Assembly (NCBI GenBank): GCA_041690635.1
Contig: JAWLGZ010000001.1
Coordinates: 682,001-746,000, forward strand
Length of the DNA: 64,000 bases
Reading direction: 5' to 3'
Source of the DNA: JAWLGZ01 sp041690635
Lineage (GTDB): Bacteria; Pseudomonadota; Gammaproteobacteria; Thiohalomonadales; Thiohalomonadaceae
Made by a program: the position numbers and the translations under genes. Shown here piece by piece: positions 17,070-27,127 of the stretch. Every line of letters begins with the position of its first letter. The first letter of the stretch is position 1. The notes under the pieces were generated by a model that saw only the letters and a list, made by a program, of their open reading frames with translations, was not told the DNA's origin and did no database searches.

Positions 17070-17345
17070 AAGCTGGTGAACCGATATAGGTGAACCGAAA
17101 TGACGCCGGGCAAGTCTCAAAAGGCATCCCGGACTGCGGCGGGATCCCGCAGGCAACCCGCTGATATGGAGCCTCGGGCAACTCCACCTGCCGGGCTGGA
17201 CTGCGCAAAACCACGCCGCCGGCAGAATGCGGTTCCCAATATACCCGAGTTTGGCGCCGGAGACCCATACGCCCCCGCACTTGCTATACATGAGTCCCAT
17301 CGCGCAGAATTGGCCCGTTCCCGGAACGCCCCCTCTCTGCCGACA

Positions 17346-18608
17346 ATGTCTCTTCTCGCACTCGGAGTGAACCACCAGACTGCCCCGGTCACCATCCGGG
17401 AGCGGGTGGCGTTCGCCCCGGGAACCCTGATGGATGCGCTGCGTGACCTGGTCGCCTGCCGCGATATTCGCGAGGCGGCCATCCTCTCCACCTGCAACCG
17501 TACCGAGATCTATTGCGGTGCCGATAACCCGGATGACTCGCTCATCCTGGATTGGTTCCGGGAGTTTCACCAGCTGTCGCGGGACGAGATCGCCCCCTAC
17601 GTCTATTCCCACCCGGACCGGCTGGCGGTACGCCACATGCTGCGGGTGGCCAGCGGCCTCGACTCCCTGGTGCTCGGCGAGCCCCAGATCCTCGGCCAGA
17701 TGAAGCAGGCCTACACCGCAGCCAGCAATGCGGGCACCGTGGGTTTCATGCTCAACCGGCTGTTTCAACACACCTTTTCCGTGGCCAAGCAGGTGCGCAC
17801 CGACACCGCCATCGGTGCCAGCCCGGTATCGGTGGCCTTCGCCGCCGTCAGCCTCGCCCGCCAGATCTTCAGCGACCTGTCGCGCCACACCGCGCTGCTT
17901 ATCGGTGCCGGCGAGACCATCGAACTGGTGGCCCGCCACCTGCGCGAGAATGGCGTCGGCCGCATCATCATCGCCAACCGCACCCTGGAGCGGGCCCACA
18001 CACTGGCCGCCGAGTTCGACGGCTACGCCATCGGCCTGTCGGAGATCCCCGCCCACCTGTGGGAGGCGGATATGGTCATCTCCTCCACCGCCAGCCAGTT
18101 GCCCATCCTCGGCAAGGGGGCGGTGGAACGGGCACTGAAAACGCGTAAGCACCGGCCGATGCTGATGGTGGATATCGCCGTGCCGCGGGATATCGAACCG
18201 GAGGTGGACAACCTGGGTGACGTCTACCTCTACACCGTGGACGACCTGCAGGAGATCATCCAGGAGAACCTGGAGTCGCGCCGGGAGGCGGCCAAGCAGG
18301 CGGAAGAGATCATCGACGTGCAGGTGACCCATTTCATGGGCTGGCTGCGTTCACTGCAGGCAGTGGATCTCATTCGGGCCTACCGCGACAACGCCGAACG
18401 GTTCCGTGAAGAGGTGCTCGAACAGGCACGGCGCCAACTCGCCGCCGGAAAACCGGTGGATGAGGTGCTCGAACAGACCACACGCCTGCTCACCCACAAG
18501 CTGGTCCACACCCCCTGTGCCCAGATGAAACAGGCCGGCTACGACGGCCGCAGCGAGCTGCTCGACGCCGCCCACGACCTGCTCCTTCCCCGCACCACCG
18601 AAAATTAG
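17346..18608 (+). CDS. hemA: Glutamyl-tRNA reductase
   Basis: 420 residues. It reduces Glu-tRNA(Glu) to glutamate-1-semialdehyde, the first step of the C5 tetrapyrrole pathway. The start is the ATG at 17346 (MSLLALGVNHQTAPVTIRER). ILSTCNRTEIYC holds the catalytic Cys; GLDSLVLGEPQILGQMK and the NADPH-binding GAGETIELVARHL follow. It is divergent from the TPR-lolB operon across a 276-bp gap and followed 71 bp on by prfA, the conserved hemA-prfA-prmC order. Confidence 0.97.
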   Translation: MSLLALGVNHQTAPVTIRERVAFAPGTLMDALRDLVACRDIREAAILSTCNRTEIYCGADNPDDSLILDWFREFHQLSRDEIAPYVYSHPDRLAVRHMLRVASGLDSLVLGEPQILGQMKQAYTAASNAGTVGFMLNRLFQHTFSVAKQVRTDTAIGASPVSVAFAAVSLARQIFSDLSRHTALLIGAGETIELVARHLRENGVGRIIIANRTLERAHTLAAEFDGYAIGLSEIPAHLWEADMVISSTASQLPILGKGAVERALKTRKHRPMLMVDIAVPRDIEPEVDNLGDVYLYTVDDLQEIIQENLESRREAAKQAEEIIDVQVTHFMGWLRSLQAVDLIRAYRDNAERFREEVLEQARRQLAAGKPVDEVLEQTTRLLTHKLVHTPCAQMKQAGYDGRSELLDAAHDLLLPRTTEN

Positions 18609-18679
18609 CGGCCTCATCCGCACGCCTACCGCCCGGTCCAACGCCGGCGCGCGGCTTACCACACCCGAAGACAACCAAC

Positions 18680-19768
<1,089 letters not shown>

Positions 19769-19776
19769 ATGGGACG

Positions 19777-19844
19777 AAAAGTTAAGAGTCACACCTGAAG
19801 GGTGAAGGAGAGCCCTTAACGCCTCACTCTCAACTCTTTACGCC
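19777..19844. repeat. Heptamer repeat array GTGAAGG/GTTAAGA type, inverted arms
   Basis: Left arm units GTTAAGA, GTCACAC, CTGAAGG, GTGAAGG; right arm units CTTAACG, CCTCACT, CTCAACT, CTTTACG, in inverted order. They fill the whole prfA-prmC gap. The same family recurs at 55254-55330. Confidence 0.8.
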
Positions 19845-19846
19845 AT

Positions 19847-20695
19847 ATGAACATATCAACGGCCCTCATCGATGCCGCCCGGCGGCTTGCCGCCACCTCG
19901 GACAGCGCGCGTCTGGATGCCGAGGTGCTGCTGATGCACGTCCTCGAGGTGGGTCGTACCCACCTCTACGCCTGGCCGGAGAAGACGCTTTCATCCGGGG
20001 AGGCGGAGAGATTCGAGACACTGATCGACCGCCGCTCCGCGGGGGAACCGGTGGCCTATCTCACGGGCGAGCAGGAGTTCTGGAGCCTCACCCTGTGGGT
20101 GACCCCGGCGACCCTCATCCCGCGCCCGGAGACCGAACTGCTGGTGGAGCGGGCGCTGGCGGCGATTCCGTCCGACGCCGCCTGGCAGGTGGCCGACCTC
20201 GGCACCGGCAGCGGCGCGGTGGCCCTCGCCCTCGCGTCGGAGCGGCCCGCCTGCCGGATCATCGCCACCGATCGCTCCGAAACCGCGTTGGAAACGGCTG
20301 CCGCGAACGGCACGCGGCTCGGCATCGGCAATGTGGAGTTCCGGGAGGGAAACTGGCTGGAGCCTCTGGAGGGCGAGCGGTTCAACGTGATCGTCTCCAA
20401 TCCCCCGTATGTGGCGGAACACGACCCCCACCTGAACCGCGGTGACCTGCGCTTCGAGCCGGTCACCGCCCTCGCCTCGGGGGCGGACGGGCTGGACGCC
20501 ATCCGCACCATCGCCGCCGCCGCACCGGCCTGCCTGGCGCCCGGCGGCAGGCTGCTGCTGGAACACGGCTTCGATCAGGGTGCGGCGGTACGTGGCCTGC
20601 TGACGGGCGCCGGGTTCTCTGCGGTACAGACCTGGCGGGATGCGGCCGGCCTGGAGCGGGTCACCGGCGGCGTTCGGGATGTGGGTCTTGATTAA
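19847..20695 (+). CDS. prmC: Release factor glutamine N5-methyltransferase
   Basis: 282 residues. It methylates the GGQ glutamine of RF1 and RF2 using SAM. The N-terminal helical domain is followed by YLTGEQEFWSLTLWVTPATL, SAM loop DLGTGSGAVALAL, and catalytic VIVSNPPYV (the NPPY motif of N-methyltransferases). The ATG at 19847 follows a heptamer repeat, so the ribosome site overlaps the repeat arm. Confidence 0.97.
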   Translation: MNISTALIDAARRLAATSDSARLDAEVLLMHVLEVGRTHLYAWPEKTLSSGEAERFETLIDRRSAGEPVAYLTGEQEFWSLTLWVTPATLIPRPETELLVERALAAIPSDAAWQVADLGTGSGAVALALASERPACRIIATDRSETALETAAANGTRLGIGNVEFREGNWLEPLEGERFNVIVSNPPYVAEHDPHLNRGDLRFEPVTALASGADGLDAIRTIAAAAPACLAPGGRLLLEHGFDQGAAVRGLLTGAGFSAVQTWRDAAGLERVTGGVRDVGLD

Positions 20696-20724
20696 AATCG
20701 CCGTGGGACTACGATGGGTGGGCG

Positions 20725-21126
20725 ATGCAGACCCCCGACGACCTCTTCAAACAGCGTGAGATCGCCTTCTGCCTGCTCCGTCCCGACGACCAGGCACAGG
20801 CGGCCGGGGCACTGTTGTCCGGGATTGACGGGGTCCACCACGCCGAACCCCAAAGCCAAACGCTGCTGCTGGTCCGCTACGATCTGAGTCGCATCACCCT
20901 TCAGGTGATCGAGGAGTCGCTGATCGAGTTGGGCTTCCACCTCAGCAGCAATCTCATGTCCAAGCTCAAGCGCGCCCTCTACTACTACACGGAGGAGACC
21001 CAGCGAGCCAACATGGGGCTGGAAAACGAGACCAGCACCAGTATCCAGGTGTTCATCAACCGCTACCAACGCCTCAACCACGGCTGCCGCGACGGCCGCC
21101 CGGAGCACTGGCGCGGGTATTTATGA
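20725..21126 (+). CDS. Conserved hypothetical protein (133 aa)
   Basis: I do not recognise a named family. A cytoplasmic protein without signal or membrane segments. The first 75 residues (IAFCLLRPDDQAQAAGALLS, then TLLLVRYDLSRITLQVIEES) look like an alpha/beta ferredoxin-like fold similar in size to heavy-metal-associated domains but without their CxxC. The C-terminal part is charged (YYYTEETQRANMGLENET, ending GRPEHWRGYL). It lies 29 bp after prmC and may be co-transcribed. Confidence 0.7.
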   Translation: MQTPDDLFKQREIAFCLLRPDDQAQAAGALLSGIDGVHHAEPQSQTLLLVRYDLSRITLQVIEESLIELGFHLSSNLMSKLKRALYYYTEETQRANMGLENETSTSIQVFINRYQRLNHGCRDGRPEHWRGYL

Positions 21127-21127
21127 G

Positions 21128-21201
21128 CAGTTGCAAGTGACAAGTCGCAAGCGACAAGAGGGGGTGTCGCTTGCGACTCGAAACTTGTAACTTGCGCCTT
21201 C
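21128..21201. repeat. Heptamer repeat array CAAGTGA type, inverted arms
   Basis: Left arm CAAGTGA CAAGTCG CAAGCGA CAAGAGG; right arm CTTGCGA CTCGAAA CTTGTAA CTTGCGC. It begins within a few bases of the TGA stop of the hypothetical gene and ends just before the moeB ATG. Confidence 0.85.
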
Positions 21202-21202
21202 C

Positions 21203-21997
21203 ATGAACGACGACCAACTCCTGCGCTATAGCCGGCAGATCATGCTGCCGCGGGTGGATGTGGCCGGGCAGCAGCGGCTGCTCGATGCCCGCGTACTGAT
21301 CGTCGGCCTCGGCGGACTGGGCTCCCCGGTGGCGATGTACCTGGCCGCGGCCGGGGTCGGCACCCTCGTCCTGTGCGACGACGACGAGGTCGACCTCTCC
21401 AACCTGCAGCGGCAGATCGCCCACACCACCGACGCCGTCGGCCGTCCCAAGGTGGAGTCCGCAGCGGATACCCTGCGTGCACTGAATCCGGGAGTTCGCG
21501 TCCACACCATCGCCGAGCGGCTCGAAGGCGCGGCGCTGGAGGCTGCGATTGCCAGGAGCGATGCGGTGGTGGACGCCAGCGACAACTTCGCCACCCGCTT
21601 CGTATTGAACGACGCCTGTGCCCGGGCGCGGGTGCCGCTCATCTCCGGCGCGGCCATCCGCATGGAGGGGCAGGTGTCGGTGTTCCACCACGAGCGGGGC
21701 GGCGGCCCCTGCTACCACTGCCTCTACCGCGACGAGGGGGAACTGGAGGCGACCTGTTCGGAGAACGGCGTGCTGGCGCCGGTGGTGGGCATCATCGGCT
21801 GCGTGCAGGCGACCGAAACCCTGAAGGTGCTGCTCGGCATCGGCGAGACCCTCGGCGGCCGGCTGCTGCTGCTGGACGCCCTCACCATGGAGTGGCGCAC
21901 CCTGAAGCTGCGCCCCGACCCGGCCTGTCCTGTCTGCTCGGCCACCGATGCCGGTAAAAACAACCCATTCACCGCAGAGGACGCAAATGGTGAATAG
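21203..21997 (+). CDS. moeB: Molybdopterin-synthase adenylyltransferase / ThiF-family E1-like enzyme
   Basis: 264 residues. It activates the C-terminal Gly of a sulfur-carrier protein (MoaD or ThiS type) by adenylation. Nucleotide loop VLIVGLGGLGSPVAMYL, DDDEVDLSNLQRQI (the Asp and R-finger), conserved Cys in ATCSENGVLAPVVG, and a zinc site of CYHC plus CPVC. No rhodanese domain. The last 11 residues (NPFTAEDANGE) are encoded by the start of an intergenic 9-mer repeat, so the true ancestral end was probably earlier. A JAMM protease gene follows. MoeB and ThiF cannot be told apart here. Confidence 0.88.
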   Translation: MNDDQLLRYSRQIMLPRVDVAGQQRLLDARVLIVGLGGLGSPVAMYLAAAGVGTLVLCDDDEVDLSNLQRQIAHTTDAVGRPKVESAADTLRALNPGVRVHTIAERLEGAALEAAIARSDAVVDASDNFATRFVLNDACARARVPLISGAAIRMEGQVSVFHHERGGGPCYHCLYRDEGELEATCSENGVLAPVVGIIGCVQATETLKVLLGIGETLGGRLLLLDALTMEWRTLKLRPDPACPVCSATDAGKNNPFTAEDANGE

Positions 21998-22298
21998 GCA
22001 TCATGTCCCCGTGAAGCAGAAATCCAGATTGCGATACCCGGTCACCTTCAATCATCCTAAAAACCGCAGTTACTCTCGCAGAGACGCCGAGCACGCCAAG
22101 AAAAACAAATTGTTGTCCCCATCAAAGGCAACACCTTCCGGGTGGAACCGTAACAACTGCCTTGTTTCTGTTTTCTCCGCGTCTTTGCGTCTTGGCGAGA
22201 GACCAACTGCCATCTTTAGGATCATTGCTTTTGAAGAGTAGTGCCTTTGTTATCCACGTTACCCCCTCTGCGTCCTCCGCGACCTCTGCGGTGATTAG
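21968..22298. repeat. Composite of 9-mer (CGCAGAGGA-type) repeats in nested inverted pairs
   Basis: The outer pair is an ACCGCAGAGGACGCA arm at about 21970-21985 and a CTGCGTCCTCCGCGACC arm with CTCTGCGGTGA at about 22268-22297. The inner pair is CTCGCAGAGACGCCGAG at about 22073-22089 and CGCGTCTTTGCGTCTTGG at about 22179-22196. It spans the 319-bp gap between moeB and the JAMM gene; no gene is seen inside. Confidence 0.75.
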
Positions 22299-22316
22299 TT
22301 TTTTTGGAGACCGTTA

Positions 22317-22718
22317 ATGACCACCCGCATCGACCGTACCGCCATCAACCGCATCCTCACCCTGGCCCAGCAGTCGCCGGAGCAGGAGGTGTGCGGACTG
22401 ATCGGCGAGCGCGATGGGGTCCAGCGGGTCTATCCGGTAGCGAACGGCGCCGACCGCAAGGGAGAACTGTTCCGCATGGACCCGAAGGGGCAGATCGATG
22501 CCATGCGGCGGATGCGCGAGGCGGGGGAGCGGCTGTTCGCCATCTACCACTCCCACCCCCACGCACCGGCCGAACCCTCCCCCCGGGACCTCGATGAGGC
22601 GGCCTATCCGGAGGCGCTCTACCTCATCGTCTCCCTGAACACCCAGGGGGTGCTGGAGATGCGCGGCTTCCGGCTGAAGGACAAACGGCCCGAGCCGGTC
22701 GAACTCAGCGTCATCTGA
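22317..22718 (+). CDS. JAMM/MPN (JAB) metalloprotease, M67 family
   Basis: 133 residues. It has a complete JAMM zinc site: Glu24 (QEVCGLIGE), then H78-S-H80-x7-S88-x2-D91 in YHSHPHAPAEPSPRDLD. Bacterial members remove the C-terminal extension of ubiquitin-like sulfur carriers (for example before thiolation in Met, Cys or cofactor synthesis) and are often next to ThiF/MoeB-like E1 enzymes, as here. The substrate is not visible in the window. Confidence 0.9.
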   Translation: MTTRIDRTAINRILTLAQQSPEQEVCGLIGERDGVQRVYPVANGADRKGELFRMDPKGQIDAMRRMREAGERLFAIYHSHPHAPAEPSPRDLDEAAYPEALYLIVSLNTQGVLEMRGFRLKDKRPEPVELSVI

Positions 22719-22722
22719 TTGC

Positions 22723-24636
22723 CTATTTCGCCACCAGGACCGGGCAGGCCACCCGCCCGATCACCCGCTCCGACACACTGCCGACCAGCAGCCGGTCGAG
22801 CCCGGTTCGACCGTGGCTGCCCATCACAATCAGGTCCGCGCCAATCCGTTCGGCCTCCCCGGCAATGGCGACATCCGGGGCACCGGTGAGTACCCGGGCA
22901 TCTGACTTCACGCCCTCTTCGTTGAGCAGTCTGGCCACGCGTTCCACCACCGGTCGCGCCGAAGGGGCAGCGCCCTCATCAGGCGCCACCGTGACTGCGT
23001 TTATCGTGCTGCCGCACTGCCGGGCGACGGCAGCGGCCAGTGCCGCGGCCGCATCCGAGTGACGGGAGCCGTCCACCGCCAGCAGCAACTGGCTGCCTTC
23101 GGTGTAGCCGCCCCGCGGGACCACCAGGACCGCGCTGTCGGTGTGGCCGATCACCTGTGCGGTGGTGCCGCCGACCATCACCCGTACCAGGTCGGTTCCG
23201 GTGCGGCGCCCCATTACGATCAGGTCCATGCGTGATTCGTCGGCGACGCTCACAATCTCCCGGTAGACCTCGCCGTGGCGCAGCAGCAATTCGCATTCGA
23301 CGCCGTCGCGGGCCGCCGACCGGCGCACCGCCTCCAGCCGCTCCAGCGCAGTCTGGCGCTCCTTTTCGAGCAGCGGCTGGGCCAGCGACTCATACTCGGG
23401 GTTGCTCGCCACCACCGAGAGCACATGCAGTGTGCCACCGCAGCGCCGGGTCAGGGCGATCGCCTGCTGCGTGGCTGAATCGGAGAACTCGGAGCCGTCG
23501 GTCACCAGCAGGATGCGGCTCAGCCGTCCATGGGGGGAGAGCTGGTCGCCGGCCGACTCCGCGGGGAGTGGACTGAACTGGGCCGCGGAGGCGGCGTCCG
23601 CCTCGCGCAGGGCGTCGCGACGACCGGCCCAGAGAGCCTTGAGCACGATGCCGGCACCGACCGCCAGCGCCAGTATCAGCACGCCAAAGCTGACGGTGGA
23701 CAACCTGCTGGCGGTCTCCGGCGCCAGGGTCGATATCCACTGGAGGTCCGAGAGATAGACCGGGATCTCGATGCCGCGGGAGAGCAGCACCAGCAGCATG
23801 ATGACCCCCATCACCACCTTCACCATGTACGGCTTGACGTAGGTGGTGCCGATCGCCCCCAGCTGAATGCCGAACAGGGAGCCGGCGAGGATGATCATCG
23901 CCAGGCGGATATCCACGAAGCCGCTCCAGGCATACTTGATGGAACCGCCCATGCCCATGACGAACGCCACCACCAGTTCGGTGGCCGAGGCCATCAGCCC
24001 CGGCACCCCGAGCACGTACATCATCGCCGGCACACCGATAAAACCGCCGACCGCGATGGTCGCTGCCAGCATCCCGGTGGCGAAACCGAGCGGTGCGATG
24101 AACAGCAGCGACACATCGGTGCCGATGCTCTTGAAGTGCATCATCGTCCCGGGGATGTGGACCGACTGCACCCAGCGGGCGAGCCGCCCTGCCTCCTCGC
24201 GGTCCGGTTCGGTGGAGCGGTACATGCGAATGGCGTCGCGCAGCACGTAGCCGCCGACGATGGCGAGCACCACCACGAAGACGATGGAGACGTACAGGTT
24301 GGATCCGGCCTTGCCGAACGCCTCGCGGATATACTGCTGAACGTCGGCACCTATCAGCACGCCGGCCTCGGCGGTGATCCCCATCACCACCCCGAGTTTC
24401 ACATCCACCTGCCCGTAACGGTGCCGCTTGATGGAGCCGACCAGCGCCTTCGGGAACTTGTGGCACATGTTGCTCGCCACCGCCATGATGGCACCGACCC
24501 CCATGCTCATCATGGCCGGAGTGAGCACGAAGGCGCCGCCCGAGCCGATAAAACCGCTTACCAGCCCCCCCACGAAACCGACTACGAACAGAAAGGCGAC
24601 ATTGGCAAGACTCAAATCGAGAAAACTGATCTCCAC
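22723..24636 (-). CDS. TauE/SafE-family transporter fused to two universal stress (USP) domains
   Basis: 637 residues. Residues 1-335 form a TauE/SafE (sulfite/organosulfur anion permease) membrane domain with about eight to nine hydrophobic segments and Gly-rich motifs (GFVGGLVSGFIGSGGAF near 20-36, IAVGGFIGVPAMMYV near 194-208). Residues 373-507 and 515-636 are two USP domains. The second has the full ATP-binding signature MGSHGRTGLDRLLVGSVSERV, while the first has the altered MGRRTGTDLVRVMVGGTTA. The fusion suggests nucleotide-gated transport, which is inference. It is the last gene of a three-gene minus-strand operon, 25 bp after the small membrane protein. Confidence 0.88.
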   Translation of the reverse strand: MEISFLDLSLANVAFLFVVGFVGGLVSGFIGSGGAFVLTPAMMSMGVGAIMAVASNMCHKFPKALVGSIKRHRYGQVDVKLGVVMGITAEAGVLIGADVQQYIREAFGKAGSNLYVSIVFVVVLAIVGGYVLRDAIRMYRSTEPDREEAGRLARWVQSVHIPGTMMHFKSIGTDVSLLFIAPLGFATGMLAATIAVGGFIGVPAMMYVLGVPGLMASATELVVAFVMGMGGSIKYAWSGFVDIRLAMIILAGSLFGIQLGAIGTTYVKPYMVKVVMGVIMLLVLLSRGIEIPVYLSDLQWISTLAPETASRLSTVSFGVLILALAVGAGIVLKALWAGRRDALREADAASAAQFSPLPAESAGDQLSPHGRLSRILLVTDGSEFSDSATQQAIALTRRCGGTLHVLSVVASNPEYESLAQPLLEKERQTALERLEAVRRSAARDGVECELLLRHGEVYREIVSVADESRMDLIVMGRRTGTDLVRVMVGGTTAQVIGHTDSAVLVVPRGGYTEGSQLLLAVDGSRHSDAAAALAAAVARQCGSTINAVTVAPDEGAAPSARPVVERVARLLNEEGVKSDARVLTGAPDVAIAGEAERIGADLIVMGSHGRTGLDRLLVGSVSERVIGRVACPVLVAK

Positions 24637-24661
24637 AGGTACATCCTCGGTCTATGTATTC

Positions 24662-24895
24662 TTATTTCTTCAGGGGATTGGCCTTGATCCCGACCACATC
24701 CCAGAACCGGCCGGTAAACGTGCCGTGGACGATGGAGAACAGGAAGGCGATGCCAATCGGAATGGCGAAATACCAGCCGCCCCTGCCGCTCCATTCGAGG
24801 ATCAGGGGGGAATAGAGGTACAGCAGCAGATAGAGAACCGCGCTCAGCAGGCCCGGCATCAGGAGGGAGGCGAGCGCCCCGGATTTCTTACTCAT
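24662..24895 (-). CDS. Small two-helix membrane protein
   Basis: 77 residues with two strong hydrophobic helices (about 8-31 and 41-59) separated by a short loop (EWSGRGGWY), and a basic C-terminus ending NPLKK. I do not recognise a family. Its position between the USP-like gene and the TauE-USP fusion, with gaps of about 25 bp, suggests an accessory subunit of the transporter. Confidence 0.7.
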   Translation of the reverse strand: MSKKSGALASLLMPGLLSAVLYLLLYLYSPLILEWSGRGGWYFAIPIGIAFLFSIVHGTFTGRFWDVVGIKANPLKK

Positions 24896-24918
24896 CGGTT
24901 TACCTCATTGTTCTCGAT

Positions 24919-25488
24919 TCAGCGCAGGTCGCCGATCATCACCAGTGGTACCGGCAGCACCGTGCGGCGCGCCCTCCCGGAGCCGCCGACCAGGGTGCGC
25001 AGGGGGTCGTCCTCCCCTGCGGAGACCATAAACAGCACCTGGGGATTGGCCCGCAGATAGCCGTCCCAGGCGCCGCGTCCACCACCCGCCAGCGCCACCA
25101 CCCGCCACGGGATTCCCGCTTCGCGCAGCGCGCCGCGGTAGGGTTGCAGCAGGGCGTTCACACCCGCCCGCGCACCGCGGCTCAGTACCGCCAGTTCGGC
25201 CTCCATTCGGGAGCAGGTGCCGATCACGTAGCGCATCACCCCCTCAGGCAGGCACGCCCCCAGCGAGAGCACAATCTCCCGCCGGTTGGGCGAAATCCTC
25301 TGCCCCACCGGCGGCCGCTCACGCTCGCCGGAGAGGTGCAGGGACTTCTCCCGCGTCGACAGCATCTCGCCGGACTCGGCGAACGCGAGCGCCTGTAGCG
25401 CACGCCTCAACTCATCAGTAATTCGGGCCATCACATCGTCATCGTTTCCACTGGATGGGAACCCGTTATCAAACCGCATGCCAGGCAC
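24919..25488 (-). CDS. Hypothetical protein, possibly USP/Rossmann-like
   Basis: Up to 189 residues from a GTG at 25488. An ATG lies 9 bp on (25479) and another at 25431 (MARITDELRRAL); the true start is uncertain because no clear ribosome site precedes any of them. The C-terminal half alternates beta-strands and helices (REIVLSLGACLP, MRYVIGTCSRMEAELAVLS, WRVVALAGGGRGAWDGYL, QVLFMVSAGEDD, LPVPLVMIGDL), like a nucleotide-binding alpha/beta domain. It is the first gene of the TauE-USP operon, divergent from the kinase gene at 25658. Confidence 0.6.
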   Translation of the reverse strand: MPGMRFDNGFPSSGNDDDVMARITDELRRALQALAFAESGEMLSTREKSLHLSGERERPPVGQRISPNRREIVLSLGACLPEGVMRYVIGTCSRMEAELAVLSRGARAGVNALLQPYRGALREAGIPWRVVALAGGGRGAWDGYLRANPQVLFMVSAGEDDPLRTLVGGSGRARRTVLPVPLVMIGDLR

Positions 25489-25624
25489 AGATACGCGTAA
25501 CAGACTGATTATTCATAAGTTGTCGTGAAGCCAGCCGATACCAAACCGTTGCAGCCTGCAACACCCATCCCATCACCCGGGGTCACCCTCACGATTGACG
25601 CCGCCCCGCGCCGATGTTTACTCT

Positions 25625-25642
25625 TGCAACACACTTGTTGCA
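25625..25642. promoter_or_regulatory. Inverted repeat TGCAAC-N6-GTTGCA, possible operator
   Basis: A perfect 6-bp dyad, 15 bp before the kinase ATG at 25658, in the divergent gap between two operons. A second, shorter dyad (TTGCAGCCTGCAA) lies about 70 bp upstream. The position fits a regulator site; which protein binds is unknown. Confidence 0.35.
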
Positions 25643-25657
25643 TATCGAAACGCCCGC

Positions 25658-27127
25658 ATGCCCAGCATCCGCCGCAAGATCTCCTCCGGTTACTTCGCCC
25701 TGGCGACGGTGATGGTGGCGTTTGCGGCGTTCGCTTACGGGGATCTGCGCTTCCTCGAGCGCAGCATCGACGACGGCGCGGCGATCTCCGGTTTCCGCGA
25801 GGAGACCCTGGAGATGCGGCGCTACGAAAAGAACCATTTCCTGTTCAGGACCGAGGCGGATCGGGGCGCCGCCCTGGAGCACGCAGCCGCGGCCGCGGCC
25901 CGCCTCGCTCGTGAAGGGGAGCGGTTTGCCAGCGTCGCCACCCGGGCCGAACTCGATCAGCTGGTCGCCGCGTTGACCCGCTACCGCCAGCTGCTGGAAA
26001 ACCACCGCGGCGTCTCGGCCACCGGCCGTGACGGGCTGGAGTCGTCGATTCGGGAGCTGGGCCATGCGGTGTCGGAGCAGACGGAAGCGATGGCGGAGCG
26101 GGAACGGGAGGTACTCGCCGGTGCGGTGCGGCAGGCGCAGCAGGCGCTCGCCCTCTCGGTGCTGCTGGTCACCCTGGCGGGCGTGGGCGGGGGACACCTG
26201 CTGTCGCGGGCGGTCGCCAAGCCCCTCAACGCCCTGGAATCAGCCCTGGGTCCGGTGGCGGAGGGCCGATTCCGTGAATTGAAGGTGACTGCCCGCGACC
26301 AGGAGATCGCCTCCTTTGTGCGTGCCTTCAACCGGATGCTGAACGAACTGGAGGCGCGCCGCCGCCAGCTTCTGCATTCGGAAAAACTGGCCTCGCTGGG
26401 CGTGCTGGTCTCGGGGGTGGCGCACGAACTCAATAACCCCCTGACCAACATCTCCACCAGTTGCCAGCTCCTGCTGGAGGAGCTCGAACAGGCCCCGCCG
26501 GAGCAACAGCGCGCATGGCTGGCCCAGATCGACAGCGAGACCGACCGCGCCCGTGACATTGTCCGCGCGCTGCTCGACTTTGCCCGCCACCGCCCCTTCT
26601 GCATCGAGCCGGTGGCGCTGGATGTGCTGCTTGAGCAGAGCCTGGTGCTGGTACGCAAGCAGCTGCCGGCGGCGGTCACCGTCACCCAATCAATTCCTGC
26701 CGGACTGGAAGCGCTGGCGGATCGGCAACGGTTGCAGCAGGTCTTCATCAATCTCATCAAGAACGCCGGTGAGACCGGCTGTTCGGAGATCACCATTACC
26801 GGGCGCCGCGCCCGGTGGTCGGAGAGCGGTCCTGCCGCCGGGGCCTGCGTGGTCGGCGCCATCGATGCCGCCGCACGGGAGCGGCCGTTGGCGGTGATCA
26901 CCGTCGCCGATGACGGACCCGGGGTTGCGCCGGCCATCCTCACCCGCATCTTCGACCCCTTTTTCACCACCCACGACACCGGGCACGGCATGGGACTCGG
27001 TCTCTACGTCGTGCAGCAGATCGTCGAGGACCACGGCGGCTGCCTTGGGGTGGAGAGCCGCACCGGTGAGGGCACCCGCTTCACCCTCTGGCTGCCCTGC
27101 CCGGCGGAGGGTTTCCAGGATGATTGA
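25658..27127 (+). CDS. Sensor histidine kinase (NtrB/ZraS-like), partner of downstream sigma-54 regulator
   Basis: 489 residues from the ATG at 25658; an in-frame extension to 25595 is unlikely. TM1 about 12-28, a helical periplasmic domain with a 4HB-like RRYEKNHFLF segment, TM2 about 164-182, HAMP, then HisKA with phospho-His256 in LVSGVAHELNNPLTN and HATPase_c (NLIKNAGETG as N box, VADDGPGV, DPFFTTHDTGHGMGLGL). The gene overlaps the response regulator by 8 bp, so the two form a coupled pair. The signal is not evident; proximity to the TauE-USP operon suggests anion or envelope stress. Confidence 0.92.
   Translation: MPSIRRKISSGYFALATVMVAFAAFAYGDLRFLERSIDDGAAISGFREETLEMRRYEKNHFLFRTEADRGAALEHAAAAAARLAREGERFASVATRAELDQLVAALTRYRQLLENHRGVSATGRDGLESSIRELGHAVSEQTEAMAEREREVLAGAVRQAQQALALSVLLVTLAGVGGGHLLSRAVAKPLNALESALGPVAEGRFRELKVTARDQEIASFVRAFNRMLNELEARRRQLLHSEKLASLGVLVSGVAHELNNPLTNISTSCQLLLEELEQAPPEQQRAWLAQIDSETDRARDIVRALLDFARHRPFCIEPVALDVLLEQSLVLVRKQLPAAVTVTQSIPAGLEALADRQRLQQVFINLIKNAGETGCSEITITGRRARWSESGPAAGACVVGAIDAAARERPLAVITVADDGPGVAPAILTRIFDPFFTTHDTGHGMGLGLYVVQQIVEDHGGCLGVESRTGEGTRFTLWLPCPAEGFQDD

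Noticed and set aside
17070..18332. Upstream extension of the TPR gene frame across hemA
   Set aside because: The part before 17069 is antisense to hemA; the lipoprotein signal at 17069 marks the true start.
23530..24687. 385-codon open frame opposite the TauE-USP gene
   Set aside because: His/Asp-rich low-complexity antisense translation; no ribosome site or motif.
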